Both the position numbers and the translations under genes were made by a program. From an uncultured Christensenella sp. (GTDB lineage: Bacteria; Bacillota; Clostridia; Christensenellales; Borkfalkiaceae): a stretch of 52,021 nucleotides of DNA. The DNA is taken from NCBI GenBank assembly GCA_910586035.1, contig CAJUHT010000014.1, forward strand, positions 1 through 52,021, written 5' to 3'. The notes beneath the pieces are model-generated. The model made no database searches. It had not been told where the DNA came from and was given only the letters and a program-made list of their open reading frames with translations. This document shows positions 32,284 to 40,374 of this stretch, in pieces. Numbering within the stretch: the stretch's first letter is position 1; each line of letters opens with the position of its first letter.

Positions 32284-33477
32284 ATGGCAAAGACTATATA
32301 CGTAGACAACGCGGCTACAACCGCAATGAGCGATACGGCAATAGCGGCAATGGCGCGTTACTATAAAGAGGTGTACGGCAACCCTTCCTCTCTGCACACC
32401 GTCGGGCAAATTGCAAAGGAGGCGCTGGTTCGCGCGCGCGCCGAAATAGCCGCCTGCATAGGCGCAAAGCCCAACGAAATTTATTTTACTTCGGGCGGAA
32501 GCGAGGCGGACAATCAGGCTATACGCTCGGCGGCGTACGGTGGGCTTGCCAAGGGCAAAAAGCACATAATATCCACGGCTTTCGAGCATCACGCAGTACT
32601 CCACACCTTAAAGAAGCTGGAAAAAGAGGGGTTTGAGGTTACCTATTTAAACGTGCATTCGCACGGCAATATCACCGCGGGAGAGGTGGAGGCGGCTATC
32701 CGCCCCGATACGGCTCTCGTAACGGTTATGTACGCCAACAACGAGGTCGGCTCCGTGCTTCCCGTAAGAGAAATAGGCGAAGTGTGCCGCGCGCATAAGA
32801 TAATTTTTCACACCGACGCGGTGCAGGCGGTGGGGCATATCCCCGTAAACGTTATAGGCGACAACGTGGATATGCTGTCCTGTTCGGCGCATAAATTCCA
32901 CGGACCCAAGGGCGTGGGCTTTCTTTACTGCCGCACGGGCGTGGCTCTCCAAAACCTTATAGAGGGGGGCGCGCAGGAGCGCAACCGCCGCGCGGGCACC
33001 GAAAATTTAGCGGGCATAAGCGGTATGGCGGCGGCTCTTAAAGAGGCGGTTACAAATCTTGAAAAGAATATGAAGAGGGAGGCGGCTTTAAGGGACAGGC
33101 TGATTGCGGGGCTTACAAAGGTTGAACACTCCCGCCTCAACGGCGACAGGGTAAACAGACTGCCCAACAACGTAAATATCTGCTTCGAGGGGGTCGAGGG
33201 CGAAAGCTTGCTGCTGTTATTGGACGCAAAGGGCATTTGCGCTTCGTCCGGCTCGGCTTGTACTTCGGGCTCTTTGGACCCTTCGCACGTGCTTCTCGCC
33301 CTCGGACTTCCGCACGAGGTGGCGCACGGCTCGCTCAGGCTTAGCCTTTCGGAGTACAACACCGAGGAAGAAGTTGATTTTATAATAGAGGAAGTGCCCA
33401 AAGTCGTTGAATATCTACGCTCCATTTCTCCCGTCTGGGAGGAGCTGGAAAAGGGCGAAAGACCGCACCTCATTTAA
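32284..33477 (+). CDS. iscS: Cysteine desulfurase (IscS/NifS)
   Basis: A 397-aa PLP enzyme that takes sulfur from cysteine for Fe-S clusters and tRNA thiolation. The PLP Lys204 lies in SCSAHKFHGPKG, and the sulfur-carrying Cys326 in SSGSACTSGS. The N-terminal VDNAATTAMSD is also typical. It heads an operon iscS-iscU-ttcA-like: iscU starts 67 nt later and the PP-loop gene 3 nt after that. Regulation by an Rrf2 protein is suggested by the palindrome on its promoter. Class I (IscS) or NifS naming cannot be settled from sequence alone. Confidence 0.95.
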   Translation: MAKTIYVDNAATTAMSDTAIAAMARYYKEVYGNPSSLHTVGQIAKEALVRARAEIAACIGAKPNEIYFTSGGSEADNQAIRSAAYGGLAKGKKHIISTAFEHHAVLHTLKKLEKEGFEVTYLNVHSHGNITAGEVEAAIRPDTALVTVMYANNEVGSVLPVREIGEVCRAHKIIFHTDAVQAVGHIPVNVIGDNVDMLSCSAHKFHGPKGVGFLYCRTGVALQNLIEGGAQERNRRAGTENLAGISGMAAALKEAVTNLEKNMKREAALRDRLIAGLTKVEHSRLNGDRVNRLPNNVNICFEGVEGESLLLLLDAKGICASSGSACTSGSLDPSHVLLALGLPHEVAHGSLRLSLSEYNTEEEVDFIIEEVPKVVEYLRSISPVWEELEKGERPHLI

Positions 33478-33544
33478 CTTAAAGCATTTAACAGACGAAG
33501 CGGGCAAAACCGCTATTAAAAAGTTTTGCAAGAAAGGAGTTTTT

Positions 33545-33982
33545 ATGGCATTATACAGCGAAAAAGTTATGGACCACTTTACTAACCCGCGCAACGTGGG
33601 CAAGCTTGACGACGCGGACGGCATAGGGGAAGTTGGCAACGCCAGATGCGGCGACATAATGAAAATTTACATCAAGGTGGACAAAGATATAATAACCGAC
33701 GTCAAATTCAATACGTTCGGTTGCGGAAGCGCAATAGCTTCCTCCTCTATGGCTACCGAAATGATTAAGGGCAAGCCCATTGCGCAGGCGTTGGAGCTTA
33801 CCAATAAGGCGGTTGCCGAGGCGTTGGACGGGTTGCCCGCGCATAAACTGCACTGTTCGGTACTTGCCGAGGAAGCCATACGCGCGGCGATTAAAGACTA
33901 TTACGATAAAAACGGAATAGCATACGACAAGGCGCAGTTTCCCGCTCCGCACGAAGAGGATGAGCACGCGGAAGAAGATTGA
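33545..33982 (+). CDS. iscU: Fe-S cluster scaffold, IscU/NifU N-terminal type
   Basis: A 145-aa scaffold on which IscS-derived sulfur and iron are assembled. The three cluster cysteines are present: Cys35 (ARCGD, with Asp37), Cys60 (TFGCGSAIASSS) and Cys104 (KLHCSVLAEEAI). The acidic, His-containing C-terminus (PHEEDEHAEED) is an extra. The true start is the ATG at 33545 after AAAGGAG; an open frame extends upstream but overlaps iscS. It is the second gene of the operon. Confidence 0.95.
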   Translation: MALYSEKVMDHFTNPRNVGKLDDADGIGEVGNARCGDIMKIYIKVDKDIITDVKFNTFGCGSAIASSSMATEMIKGKPIAQALELTNKAVAEALDGLPAHKLHCSVLAEEAIRAAIKDYYDKNGIAYDKAQFPAPHEEDEHAEED

Positions 33983-33985
33983 TTT

Positions 33986-34849
33986 ATGGCAAAGCAACTC
34001 ACCCCTTGCGGGGCTGTCGAGCGCAGTATTATAACGAGATTCCGCAAAGGCATATGGAACAAATTTCTGCAAGCCGTAAAGCAGTATAAGCTTATTGAAG
34101 AGGGCGATAAAATCGCCGTGTGCGTATCGGGCGGCAAGGATTCTATGCTTCTTGCCAAGTGCGTGCAGGAGCTTAAAAGACACTCCGAAATTCAATTCGA
34201 CGCGGAATATATCGTGATGAACCCGGGATATAACGCCGAAAATTTGCAACTTATACAGAGCAATTTAGCCCTCTTGGAAATTGACGCGAAAATCTTCGCC
34301 TCCGACATTTTCGACGTGAACGACTTGATTGGCGGCGAACACCCGTGCTATCTTTGCGCGCGTATGCGCCGCGGGTTTTTATACGCGCGGGCAAAGGAGC
34401 TGGGGTGCAACAAAATGGCTTTGGGGCACCATATGTCGGACGTTATAGAAACTACGCTTATGTCTATGCTGTTCGGCGGTCAGATACAGGGAATGATGCC
34501 AAAAATCAAGAGCGCCAATTTTGAGGGAATGGAGCTTATCCGCCCGCTGTACTGCGTGCTCGATGACGAAATAGTGCGTTGGCAGGAGTATAACGGGCTT
34601 AAATTTATAGCCTGCGCGTGCAAGCTTACCGAAAACCTTTCCTTGGGCGAGCAGGGGCAGTCGGCGCGGCAGGACGTTAAAAAGCTAATCAAAGATTTCC
34701 GCAGTCGCAACCCCGACGTGGACGCAAGCATATTCAAGAGCTTGCACAACGTTCAGTTGGATACCCTGCCCGAGTTCAAGTACAAAAAGCAAACTTACGG
34801 CTTTAACGAAAAGTACGAAAAGGGCATAAACATAATAAAAAACGATTAA
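33986..34849 (+). CDS. TtcA-like PP-loop tRNA sulfurtransferase
   Basis: A 287-aa ATP-pyrophosphatase-type enzyme. The PP-loop SGGKDS is near residue 48. A CxxC pair in CYLCARMRRGFLYARA and a further cysteine pair in IACACKL are what TtcA proteins use to hold a [4Fe-4S] cluster. TtcA makes 2-thiocytidine at tRNA position 32 with sulfur from a cysteine desulfurase, which fits its position directly after iscS and iscU. A related thiolase of the TtuA/TilS superfamily with another target is possible. It lies 3 nt after iscU with no strong ribosome site, so it is probably coupled. Confidence 0.85.
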   Translation: MAKQLTPCGAVERSIITRFRKGIWNKFLQAVKQYKLIEEGDKIAVCVSGGKDSMLLAKCVQELKRHSEIQFDAEYIVMNPGYNAENLQLIQSNLALLEIDAKIFASDIFDVNDLIGGEHPCYLCARMRRGFLYARAKELGCNKMALGHHMSDVIETTLMSMLFGGQIQGMMPKIKSANFEGMELIRPLYCVLDDEIVRWQEYNGLKFIACACKLTENLSLGEQGQSARQDVKKLIKDFRSRNPDVDASIFKSLHNVQLDTLPEFKYKKQTYGFNEKYEKGINIIKND

Positions 34850-34855
34850 ACAACC

Positions 34856-34886
34856 GCCCCGCCGCAAAATGCGGAGGGGCTTTTTT
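34856..34886 (+). terminator. Terminator of isc operon
   Basis: An 11-bp stem with one mismatch (34856-34866 with 34870-34880) and TTTTTT. Confidence 0.9.
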
Positions 34887-34961
34887 CCATTTTATAAGCA
34901 AACCGCATAGCCTCTGTAATAATGATAAATATAAACAAATGTAAAATTCTTTCCTTTTTTA

Positions 34962-34990
34962 TTTACAAAATAACAGTTGTGTAGTATAAT
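34962..34990 (+). promoter_or_regulatory. Promoter of pectate lyase lipoprotein gene
   Basis: TTTACA (34962-34967), a 17-nt spacer, and a perfect TATAAT (34985-34990). A leader of about 85 nt precedes the ATG. Confidence 0.8.
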
Positions 34991-35083
34991 AGTGTTAATT
35001 GATAACTGAAAAATGTTTATTTTGGGTTAAATTTGACTTAGGACCTGAATTAAGAAATAGGTAAAGGGGGACAAAACTTAATA

Positions 35084-38000
35084 ATGAAAAAGAAGAGTAT
35101 GTTGCTTGCGCTCGTAATGGCGGGAGCAATGACCTTGGGCGCGGTTGCCGCAACGGGCTGTAAGAAAAAGCCTTCCGACAACGGGGATAACACTCATACG
35201 CAACACGTTTTCGACGGGGAATGGCAGGTTACGGAAGCGAACAAGCCCACGTTGCTTACCGAGGGCAAGGCGGTGCGCTACTGCACGGCAAACGACGGCG
35301 GCGAGGAGAGCAAGGTTCTTCCCGCGCTTACCGACGAAAGGTATTCCGTTACCGACAACACGGCTACCGAAACGGCATCGGGAACGGGCAAGTACACAAT
35401 CACGCTCGACGGCGCGGTAATATCCTTTACGGCGGAAACGCCCGCGCTCGGCGGCGGTGAAAATCCCGACGATGAGGAAGAAAAGCCCGTTATACTCACA
35501 AGCGACACGGCTATCGCCGTTACCGCGGGGGAAACGAAAAAGCTTTCCGCGCCCGCGGCGGGCACGGTGTGGAAGTCCGGCGACGTTACCGTTGCCACGG
35601 TAGACAGCAACGGCTTGCTTTCCGCAAAGACGGCGGGCGTAACCAAGGTTACGGCTACCGCCGAAGGGCTTGCGGTTACCTGCACGGTAGTAGTGCTTAA
35701 AAAGACTGTTACCGAAAGCGAAATACCCGAAAAAGACCCGTTCAAATTCAACAAAACGGTAAATATCGGCAGTGTGGACGTTCCCGAGGACAACGAGCCT
35801 TCGGACGAAAACGCCGAGGAGTACACCGTAAAGTTTACCGACGGCGCGGTTACTCAGTACGTTGAAAACGGCGGGCTTGTGGTGGAGCCAGTAGGCATAG
35901 AGAAAGCGGGCTACTATATCACGGGCTGGAACGACGGCGCTAAGGCGTACGATTTTTCCAAGCCCACGACAAAGAATATGACGCTTACCGCGCAGTGGAG
36001 CGAGTTGCCCGCGGGCGTGGAAGCCGTTTACGGCAATCAGGAAAGCATTACCGTAATATGGAACGAAAGCAACCCTCAGGGGGCGAAAGTCGAGTACTCC
36101 TTAAAGGGCGAAAATGATTGGAAAGCAATCGACGGTATGCTTATCCGCAAGGACGGGCAAAATGCCCGCGCCGACCTTATAGGACTTGCGGCAGGCGTTT
36201 ACACCGTTAAAATTACTACTTCCGCAGGCGCGGAAAAGACGGTTTCGGACGTAAAAGTTACCGCATACGACCGTTCGGGTTACGCGCATTTCAAGTACGA
36301 TAAGGGCGTTGGCGCGTATAAGGACGACGGCACGATTAAGAGCGGCACTCTTGTAATCTACCTTACGGACGAAAACAAAAACGACGTTTTGGACTACTGC
36401 TACGTAGACGGCAAAAAGGTAGATATTACCCAGCACGTAACCGACGCCGCGGGCGTAGTACATAGGGGCATAGGCGAAATTTTCAACAACCGCAGATATT
36501 CGGGCGACGACAGAAAGAACGTGGGCATTGCCAAACTTTCGCACGTTTACGGCGCCGTATCTCTCCGCGTTTTGGGAGAGGTCGGAAATATAATGACTGA
36601 CGGTATATGCGAAATCGTCGGGCTTACCGATTTCAGTAGTTTGGGCAACGGCGGTACCGTAGGCGACAGCGGAGGTATGGCGCGCATCGTAAACGCCAAA
36701 AACGTAACAATCGAGGGCGTAGGCGACAATGCGGTTATAAATGGTTGGGGTTTCCATTTCGTTTCAAGCCCCGTTTCGAGAGTGAGCGCGGAGGACGGCA
36801 CAAGCTTCGAGGCGAGGAATTTAAGCTTTAAAGGCTATCCCGAAGACGCCTTGGGTATGGAGGGCGAGCAGTCCAACGTAGGACTTGACGCTTCAATCGA
36901 GCTGTCCGATAAGTCCTCTCCCGTGGAAAGATGCTGGGTGCACAACAACAGTTTCTATCAGGGCGGCAACGGCAACGCGGCGGAGGGCGATAAAAACGAG
37001 GGGGACGGCAGTTGCGACTTCAAGCGCGGCAGAAACTATACGTTCAGCTATAACTACCTTACCGATTGCCACAAGACCAATCTGATTGGCTCTTCAAAAA
37101 CTTCGTTGCAGTACAACGTTTCTATGCACCACAATTGGTGGAACGACTGCCAGTCGCGTATTCCCCTTATGAGAAACGCGAACGTCCACTTCTACAACAA
37201 CTACGTTTCCGTGCGCGGCGAGGACGCAAAGACGAGCGTCGTACATTCCGTAAGGGCGCAGTCGTATCTGTTCAGCGAGGCAAACTATTACGACGGCTGT
37301 AAGACCGTTGCCGAAAACGGCGGCGAGGGCGGCAATATCGGTATAAAGGGCTATAACGATATGTACCACGCCTGCTACAACGGCGACGCGACCACCAAGG
37401 TGGAGGACAGGGAGCAGAAAGTTGCAAACGGCTGTCAGTATCAGGCTGGTAAAATAGATTATTCGTCTTTCGATACTAACCCCGACCTGTTCTACTACGA
37501 CGCGCAGAATAAGCGGAGCGATTGCCTTTTGGACGACCCCGTCGGCGCGAGAATGAGGACGGTGCGCTATTCCGGCGTTCTTGGACACGGCGCAATAAAC
37601 CTGCCCAAAGTGCATATGAACAAAATCACCCCCGCTTCGTCGGTAAACGTCAAGGCGGAGGGCACGGTTATAGACGTGGCTTCGGCAACGCCCAACGGGG
37701 TGGATAACGGCGTTGTGTTCGGCGAAACGTTTAAAAGCGGCAAGGGCAAGGGTCAGCTTGTAACTTTCACGCTGGCGGCTCCCGCAATAATGACTATTAC
37801 CGCAACGGGCAAGGGCGACGAATTCTATCCGCAGGTTATACGCGCCAACGGCAAGGTGTTCGTGCCCAAATTCAGCGGACAAAAGACGGTGCTTCTCCCC
37901 GCGGGCACGTATATGGTTACAACGGGGCAAAAGGACAAGGAAGCGACCGTAACCGAGCTTAAATTCGAGGATACGGCGGCTTCGGGCGAAATACGCGTAA

Positions 38001-39073
38001 AGGCGGCGATAGAAGCGTTGTCGGCGATTCCCGAAGTTATTACGAGAAACAGCAAGAGCGTTATAGAAACGGCTGGCTTCGAGTACAACAATCTGATTGG
38101 CGACGAAAAGAATCAAATTCCCGCCGAACTGTATCAGCGCTATTTAAAAGCCGTTAAGGCGTACGAAGATATTTCCGTTGAATACGTTACGGCAAGAATA
38201 GACTATATCGGCACGGTAACCGAGCTTTCGGCAGACGATATAAATGCGGCTTTGAAAGCCTATCAGGAACTGAGCGCGGAAACCAAGCTCAAAATAACCA
38301 ACCGCGACAAACTTTCGGCGGCGCAGACGGAGTTTGAAGCTTTCGCCGTTAAAAACGTAAACAACTTAATCGCGGCGTTGCCCGCGCAGTCGCAGTTTGG
38401 CTTGATTATTGACAGCAAGCCCGCGATAGAGCTTGTAACCAAACTGTATACCAATATAAAGGACGAGTACAGGAAGCTTTCCGACGAGCAGAAAGGGCAG
38501 GTGAGCCTTACCGCCGTGGATAGCGCGCTCGAAGCGTTGGAGGCGGCTATGAAGCCCTTCGATTTCAAGGACCTTATAAACAGTCTGCCCGAAAGCGCGG
38601 AAGACCCCGCCTATATGACGGTTGCAAGTCAGTTAAAGGCGCTGTATTCGCAACTCACCGCCGACCAGAAGGCGCTTATAACCGATGAGGAAACGGCTAT
38701 ATACGAGGAGGCGTTGGCGCTGTACGAAGACTACGCAAGCAAGGCGGTCGTAATGATTTTTGCCAAGGGCAACCCGCTCCCCGAAGGCGTGGAAGTCAAC
38801 GGCAACTATAAGGACGGAGTTTCTTTCGATTTTAACGAGCAGACTTACAACAGCCCTCTTAAAATGGAAAGCTCCACGTCCGTCAAGTTTACGGCAAACG
38901 CGGAAATGAAGCTCACGTTGCGGGTCAGCGCGGGCGGCGTAAAAATAAAAATCGACGGCAAGGAGTATACGGTAGACGGCAACGGCGTGCTCAATATAAC
39001 TGTTACGGCGGGTCAGCATACCGTTACAAAGGGCGGCACTTGCAACCTCTATTGGCTCACGCTTAACCCGTAA
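35084..39073 (+). CDS. Giant multidomain surface lipoprotein with PL1 pectate lyase
   Basis: A 1329-aa lipoprotein (lipobox AATGC, Cys26). Order: linker region, Big2-type Ig domain (about 136-207), InlB-type repeat (about 246-306), Fn3-like domain (about 306-396), PL1 pectate lyase beta-helix (about 400-850), beta-sandwich (about 850-965), helical FIVAR-like repeats (about 975-1225), and a final beta domain. The lyase motif RxPxxR is intact (Arg692 to Arg697 in SRIPLMRN), and DGSCDFKRG supplies likely calcium-binding Asp. It would cleave polygalacturonate by beta-elimination at the cell surface, giving unsaturated ends for the GH105 enzyme. Confidence 0.93.
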   Translation: MKKKSMLLALVMAGAMTLGAVAATGCKKKPSDNGDNTHTQHVFDGEWQVTEANKPTLLTEGKAVRYCTANDGGEESKVLPALTDERYSVTDNTATETASGTGKYTITLDGAVISFTAETPALGGGENPDDEEEKPVILTSDTAIAVTAGETKKLSAPAAGTVWKSGDVTVATVDSNGLLSAKTAGVTKVTATAEGLAVTCTVVVLKKTVTESEIPEKDPFKFNKTVNIGSVDVPEDNEPSDENAEEYTVKFTDGAVTQYVENGGLVVEPVGIEKAGYYITGWNDGAKAYDFSKPTTKNMTLTAQWSELPAGVEAVYGNQESITVIWNESNPQGAKVEYSLKGENDWKAIDGMLIRKDGQNARADLIGLAAGVYTVKITTSAGAEKTVSDVKVTAYDRSGYAHFKYDKGVGAYKDDGTIKSGTLVIYLTDENKNDVLDYCYVDGKKVDITQHVTDAAGVVHRGIGEIFNNRRYSGDDRKNVGIAKLSHVYGAVSLRVLGEVGNIMTDGICEIVGLTDFSSLGNGGTVGDSGGMARIVNAKNVTIEGVGDNAVINGWGFHFVSSPVSRVSAEDGTSFEARNLSFKGYPEDALGMEGEQSNVGLDASIELSDKSSPVERCWVHNNSFYQGGNGNAAEGDKNEGDGSCDFKRGRNYTFSYNYLTDCHKTNLIGSSKTSLQYNVSMHHNWWNDCQSRIPLMRNANVHFYNNYVSVRGEDAKTSVVHSVRAQSYLFSEANYYDGCKTVAENGGEGGNIGIKGYNDMYHACYNGDATTKVEDREQKVANGCQYQAGKIDYSSFDTNPDLFYYDAQNKRSDCLLDDPVGARMRTVRYSGVLGHGAINLPKVHMNKITPASSVNVKAEGTVIDVASATPNGVDNGVVFGETFKSGKGKGQLVTFTLAAPAIMTITATGKGDEFYPQVIRANGKVFVPKFSGQKTVLLPAGTYMVTTGQKDKEATVTELKFEDTAASGEIRVKAAIEALSAIPEVITRNSKSVIETAGFEYNNLIGDEKNQIPAELYQRYLKAVKAYEDISVEYVTARIDYIGTVTELSADDINAALKAYQELSAETKLKITNRDKLSAAQTEFEAFAVKNVNNLIAALPAQSQFGLIIDSKPAIELVTKLYTNIKDEYRKLSDEQKGQVSLTAVDSALEALEAAMKPFDFKDLINSLPESAEDPAYMTVASQLKALYSQLTADQKALITDEETAIYEEALALYEDYASKAVVMIFAKGNPLPEGVEVNGNYKDGVSFDFNEQTYNSPLKMESSTSVKFTANAEMKLTLRVSAGGVKIKIDGKEYTVDGNGVLNITVTAGQHTVTKGGTCNLYWLTLNP

Positions 39074-39094
39074 AAGAAATTTAAACCCAACGTG

Positions 39095-39128
39095 CCCCCG
39101 ACTGTAAAAGTCGGGGGTTACTTTATTT
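39095..39128 (+). terminator. Terminator of pectate lyase gene
   Basis: A perfect 9-bp stem (39095-39103 with 39109-39117) is followed by TTACTTTATTT. Confidence 0.85.
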
Positions 39129-39234
39129 AAACGGTTGCCATTTTTTATAAGTTGCTGTACAATTTTATTGTGTTTGGCGCGGCGTCCGCCCGTACAGCGG
39201 GGGGCTTTGCGCAATTATTTAAAGGAGCGCGCTT

Positions 39235-40374
39235 TTGAAGTTTTTACACATTGCCGACTTGCATATCGGCAAGCGTTACAACGAGCTTTCGCTAATAGAC
39301 GACCAAAGGCATATTTTGGGCGAAATATACAGTCTTGCCGTGTCCTGCGGGGCGGACGGCGTTATAATCGCGGGCGATATTTACGATAAATCGGCGCCGT
39401 CCGCCGAGGCGGTGGAGCTGTTCGATTGGTTTTTGAGTAGGCTCAATCAAAGCGGCGTGCAGGTATTCGCCGTAAGCGGCAATCACGACAGCGCGGAGCG
39501 CGTGGGTTTCGGCTCCTCGCTTATGTCGGCAAGCGGCGTTTACTTTTCACCCGTATATAACGGTGAAGTGCGCCCCTGCGTTTTAAACGACGAATACGGC
39601 AAACTCAACGTCTATCTTCTGCCGTTTATCAAGCCCGCCGCCGTCCGCCGCTTTTTCGAGGAGCGGGAAATAACAAACTATACGCAGGCGCTTCAAGCCG
39701 CGGTGGAGGCAATGAACGTAAATACCGCGGAGCGCAACCTGCTTGTGGCGCACCAATTCGTAACCGGTTCGCGCAGTTCGGGTTCGGAAGAGTTTGCGGT
39801 GGGCGATATAGGCAACGTGGACGTTAGCGTGTTCGAAGCGTTCGACTACGTCGCGCTGGGGCACGTTCACGGCGCGCAGAATATAGTAAGCCAAAGGGTG
39901 CGCTATTCGGGCACGCCGCTAAAATATTCCCTTTCCGAAGCGGGCGATACAAAGTCTGCTACGATTATAGAATTAAAGGAAAAGGGCGACCTCAGCGTAA
40001 CCGCCGCGCCGCTTAAACCTATGCGCGAAATGGTGGAAATAAGGGGTACTTACGAAGAGCTTACCAAAAGGAGCTATTACGAGGGAACGACCCTCCCCCG
40101 CGATTTGGTGCACGTAGTGCTTACCGACGAGGAGGAAGTGCCCGACGCGCTTGGCAAACTGCGCATAATCTATCCCGAAATTATGAGCTTGAAGTACGAC
40201 AACGCGCGCACCCGCGCCAATTCCCGCGTGGAAGCGCTTGCCGACGTGCCTGCTCGCTCGCCATACGATTTGTTTTGCGAGCTGTACAGTGCGCAGAATA
40301 ACCGCCCGCTCACGCAGGAGCAGTCTGAACTTATTACAAAACTTATAGAAAAGGCGTGGGGGGAAGAACGGTGA
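39235..40374 (+). CDS. sbcD: Exonuclease SbcCD subunit D
   Basis: A 379-aa Mre11-type phosphoesterase that processes DNA hairpins and double-strand ends together with SbcC. Metal-binding motifs are in order: DLHIGK, GDIYDK, GNHDS, and GHVHGAQ. The start codon is TTG, supported by AAAGGAG 7 nt upstream and by the family-typical MKFLHIADLH. It overlaps sbcC by 4 nt. Confidence 0.96.
   Translation: MKFLHIADLHIGKRYNELSLIDDQRHILGEIYSLAVSCGADGVIIAGDIYDKSAPSAEAVELFDWFLSRLNQSGVQVFAVSGNHDSAERVGFGSSLMSASGVYFSPVYNGEVRPCVLNDEYGKLNVYLLPFIKPAAVRRFFEEREITNYTQALQAAVEAMNVNTAERNLLVAHQFVTGSRSSGSEEFAVGDIGNVDVSVFEAFDYVALGHVHGAQNIVSQRVRYSGTPLKYSLSEAGDTKSATIIELKEKGDLSVTAAPLKPMREMVEIRGTYEELTKRSYYEGTTLPRDLVHVVLTDEEEVPDALGKLRIIYPEIMSLKYDNARTRANSRVEALADVPARSPYDLFCELYSAQNNRPLTQEQSELITKLIEKAWGEER

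Noticed and set aside
37094..38116. A 340-codon minus-strand frame inside the pectate lyase gene
   Set aside because: Shadow of a real gene; no ribosome site and no family resemblance.
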